14,926 bases of DNA, from positions 1-14,926 of the forward strand of contig JAICWX010000218.1 in assembly GCA_025934635.1 (NCBI GenBank), written 5' to 3'. The stretch is from Streptosporangiaceae bacterium. GTDB taxonomy: Bacteria; Actinomycetota; Actinomycetes; Streptosporangiales; Streptosporangiaceae. Below the pieces are notes generated by a model. It was not told where the DNA came from and made no database searches. It saw nothing but the letters and a program-made list of their open reading frames with translations. The translations under genes and the position numbers were made by a program. Of the stretch, positions 13,725 to 14,926 are shown one piece after another (the first letter of the stretch is position 1; every line of letters begins with the position of its first letter).

Positions 13725-13768
13725 CCCGGGTTGGTCGTGCTAGCCGTACCAGAACCCGGGTGACGTCA
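13725..13768. promoter_or_regulatory. Inverted repeat CCCGGGTT/AACCCGGG and palindrome GTGACGTCAC upstream of the SDR gene
   Basis: CCCGGGTT at 13725-13732 and AACCCGGG at 13752-13759 are perfect 8-bp inverted arms with a 19-bp spacer. They are followed immediately by the perfect 10-bp palindrome GTGACGTCAC (13759-13768). Both lie between the SDR start (13702) and the two-component remnant, where the SDR promoter must be. Two stacked symmetric sites suggest control by one or two dimeric repressors. No protein can be assigned. Confidence 0.45.
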
Positions 13769-13807
13769 CGATCGACCCGGCAGTGCCGGCGCGAGCAGCA
13801 CCGAGAC

Positions 13808-14166
13808 ATGAAAACTACTCGCGATCCAGACGTCATCTTCATCAGCGACAATCACATTATGAACGGGTCGGCCCGCTCACCACTGCGGCACGTCCTGCGA
13901 GCGCCGTTCTCCCCGCGTGCCTGGGCTGAACTGGCCTACGCCGTCGTCAGCGCCCTGTTCGCCGTGTGCGCTCTGATCTTCATCGTGCCCACGCTGGTCA
14001 ACGGCCCGATGTGGGCGCTGTCCGCGCCCGGCGTGCGCAAGCTCGGCGCGGCGGCAGCCTGCGCGGGCTGGCCGAACGGGTCCGCACCGTCGACGGCCGC
14101 ATCGAGATCGACAGCCCGGCCGGCGGCCCCACCGCAGTGACCGTGGAACTGCCGTCGCGCGCCTGA
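13808..14166 (+). pseudogene. Sensor histidine kinase reduced to its N-terminal sensor region fused out of frame to its last C-terminal segment
   Basis: From an ATG at 13808 (or 13859) one frame reads SPLRHVLRAPFSPRAWAELA, then a membrane segment AVVSALFAVCALIFIVPTLV and WALSAPGVRKLG. This is the start of the actinobacterial histidine kinases with a membrane sensor domain and normally over 380 residues. At about 14040-14055 a second frame takes over with GSLRGLAERVRTVDGRIEID and SPAGGPTAVTVELPSRA, which is the very end of the HATPase domain of the same type of kinase, stopping at 14164-14166. The phospho-acceptor helix and nearly all of the ATPase domain are gone, with a frameshift at the joint. 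It is directly followed by the response-regulator remnant, as in intact systems. Confidence 0.75.
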
Positions 14167-14167
14167 C

Positions 14168-14303
14168 GTGCACACTCCCATGCGCATCGTCATCGCTGAG
14201 GACTCCGCCGCGATCATCCGGGCACCGCCATCCTGGTGTTCTCGCAGTACGTCGAGACCCGCTACGCGGCCGACCTGCTCAGCTCGCGCTCGGGCGGGGT
14301 CGG
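14168..14303 (+). pseudogene. NarL/LuxR-type response regulator reduced to receiver-domain pieces
   Basis: Directly after the kinase remnant, PMRIVIAEDSAAIIR is the first strand and acidic pocket of a receiver domain. After about 14220 a different frame gives GTAILVFSQYVETRYAADLL, then SSRSGGVG, which is the beta-4/alpha-4 region of NarL-type receivers (usually followed by G-Y-L-L-K-D-R-V). The phosphorylated aspartate region between them and the whole DNA-binding domain are missing. The similarity stops near 14303, inside the nominal 3' end of the oppositely oriented GMC oxidoreductase gene. Two separate deletions are therefore visible in this short gene. It cannot function. Confidence 0.7.
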
Positions 14304-14926
14304 CGATCCCGGCGGATCAGGTCGGCGGCGCGCTCGGCCACCAGCATGACGGTGATCACCGGGTTGACCGAGGGAATGGTGGGGAACACCGACGCGTCGG
14401 CGACCCGCAAGCCGGGCACGCCGCGCACCCGCAGCTCCGGGTCGAGCACGGCGAGCGGGTCGTCGGCGGCGCCCATCCGGCAGGTGCCGCTGACGTGGTA
14501 GACGGTCTGGTGGGTCGCCCGGGCCAGAGCCGAGATGTCAGTGTCCGATGTGGCCCGCGGGCCTGGGAAGATCTCGCGCCGTAGCTTCGAGGCCATCGGC
14601 TCGGATTCGCCGATCCGGCGGGCGGCGCGCACCGCGGCGACCAGGACGGCCTCGTCGACCCGGTCCGGGTCGGTGAAGTAGCGGTAGTCGATAGCCGGAC
14701 GGTCCTCCGGGTCGGCGCTGGTGATCCAGACGCGGCCGCGGCTGCGGGGCTTGGATACGTTCGGCGCGATCGCCACGTAGTGCGGCGGCATCTCGGTGCC
14801 GTAAGCGACCACGTGGTCCACCCACGCCTCCACCGGGAAGTGCATGGTGATGTCGGGCCGGGCCGCGTCCGGCGTCAGCCGGAGCAGCGCCCCGGCGTCC
14901 CAGCCGGTGGCGCAGACCGGCGGCGG
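14279..14926 (-). CDS. GMC-family oxidoreductase (choline dehydrogenase-like), C-terminal part, runs off the window
   Basis: At least 215 residues of the C-terminal GMC domain. Landmarks are APNVSKPRSRGRVWI, then PAIDYRYFTDPD, the catalytic histidine in YHVSGTCRMG, DPELRVRGVPGLRVADASVF and the catalytic asparagine in TIPSVNPVITVMLVAERAAD. These flavoenzymes oxidise alcohols with FAD bound by the N-terminal domain, which lies outside the window. The reading frame is open to the right edge. The last residues (RRDRRPRPSAS) after AADLIR lie in sequence that also encodes the response-regulator remnant on the other strand, so the original 3' end was probably replaced. The core looks functional; the substrate is unknown. 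Confidence 0.85.
   Translation of the reverse strand, partial: PPPVCATGWDAGALLRLTPDAARPDITMHFPVEAWVDHVVAYGTEMPPHYVAIAPNVSKPRSRGRVWITSADPEDRPAIDYRYFTDPDRVDEAVLVAAVRAARRIGESEPMASKLRREIFPGPRATSDTDISALARATHQTVYHVSGTCRMGAADDPLAVLDPELRVRGVPGLRVADASVFPTIPSVNPVITVMLVAERAADLIRRDRRPRPSAS

Noticed and set aside
1..14926. CRISPR array, tRNA, rRNA or prophage integration site
   Set aside because: No regularly spaced repeats, cloverleaf-like sequence or ribosomal RNA signature was found by eye, and the only mobile sequence is the transposase fragment.

Overview
The window is high-GC DNA with the codon habits and gene families of an actinomycete. XRE/DUF5753 regulators paired with DUF397, an actinobacterial TPR regulator, an RsbW-type small ATPase and paired acyl-CoA dehydrogenases all point that way. 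The order suggested is Streptosporangiales, Frankiales or a close relative; genus is not determinable from sequence reading alone. I see no rRNA, tRNA, CRISPR array or recognisable prophage.

Layout. 1-1551: the start of an ArsR-type repressor diverges from an MFS exporter across a perfect 16-bp palindrome. 1562-2490: the C-terminal half of a TetR regulator abuts the C-terminal part of an IS481-like transposase, and both have lost their 5' ends at one junction. 2491-2782: non-coding, with transposon-end-like repeats and a strong hairpin. 2783-3819: a coupled XRE/DUF5753 regulator and DUF397 gene. 4034-6397: a leftward run of metallo-beta-lactamase-fold hydrolase, ACT-domain protein, a cupin remnant and an LD-carboxypeptidase (S66). 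6620-7078: a small two-helix membrane protein. 7093-10769: a tightly coupled leftward lipid or acid degradation operon (two acyl-CoA dehydrogenases, then an enoyl-CoA hydratase), followed by a decayed HpaB-family gene. 10806-11231: the C-terminal lobe of an aminoglycoside-phosphotransferase-like kinase. 11326-12944: a TPR regulator whose DNA-binding domain appears deleted, divergent from an anti-sigma-type ATPase. 12962-13702: a FabG-like dehydrogenase. 13808-about 14303: remnants of a two-component system, each partner internally deleted. 14279-14926: the C-terminal part of a GMC oxidoreductase, running off the window.

The working metabolic core is the acyl-CoA dehydrogenase pair plus crotonase, which would oxidise and hydrate an acyl-CoA; the FabG-like SDR could act on hydroxyacyl intermediates but is not in the same operon. 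The most striking property is how many genes are truncated or internally deleted with little nucleotide drift: TetR, IS481, cupin, HpaB, APH, the TPR-regulator HTH, the histidine kinase and the response regulator. This looks like recent deletional decay (or, less happily, assembly collapse). I did not find a convincing new defence or biosynthetic system.
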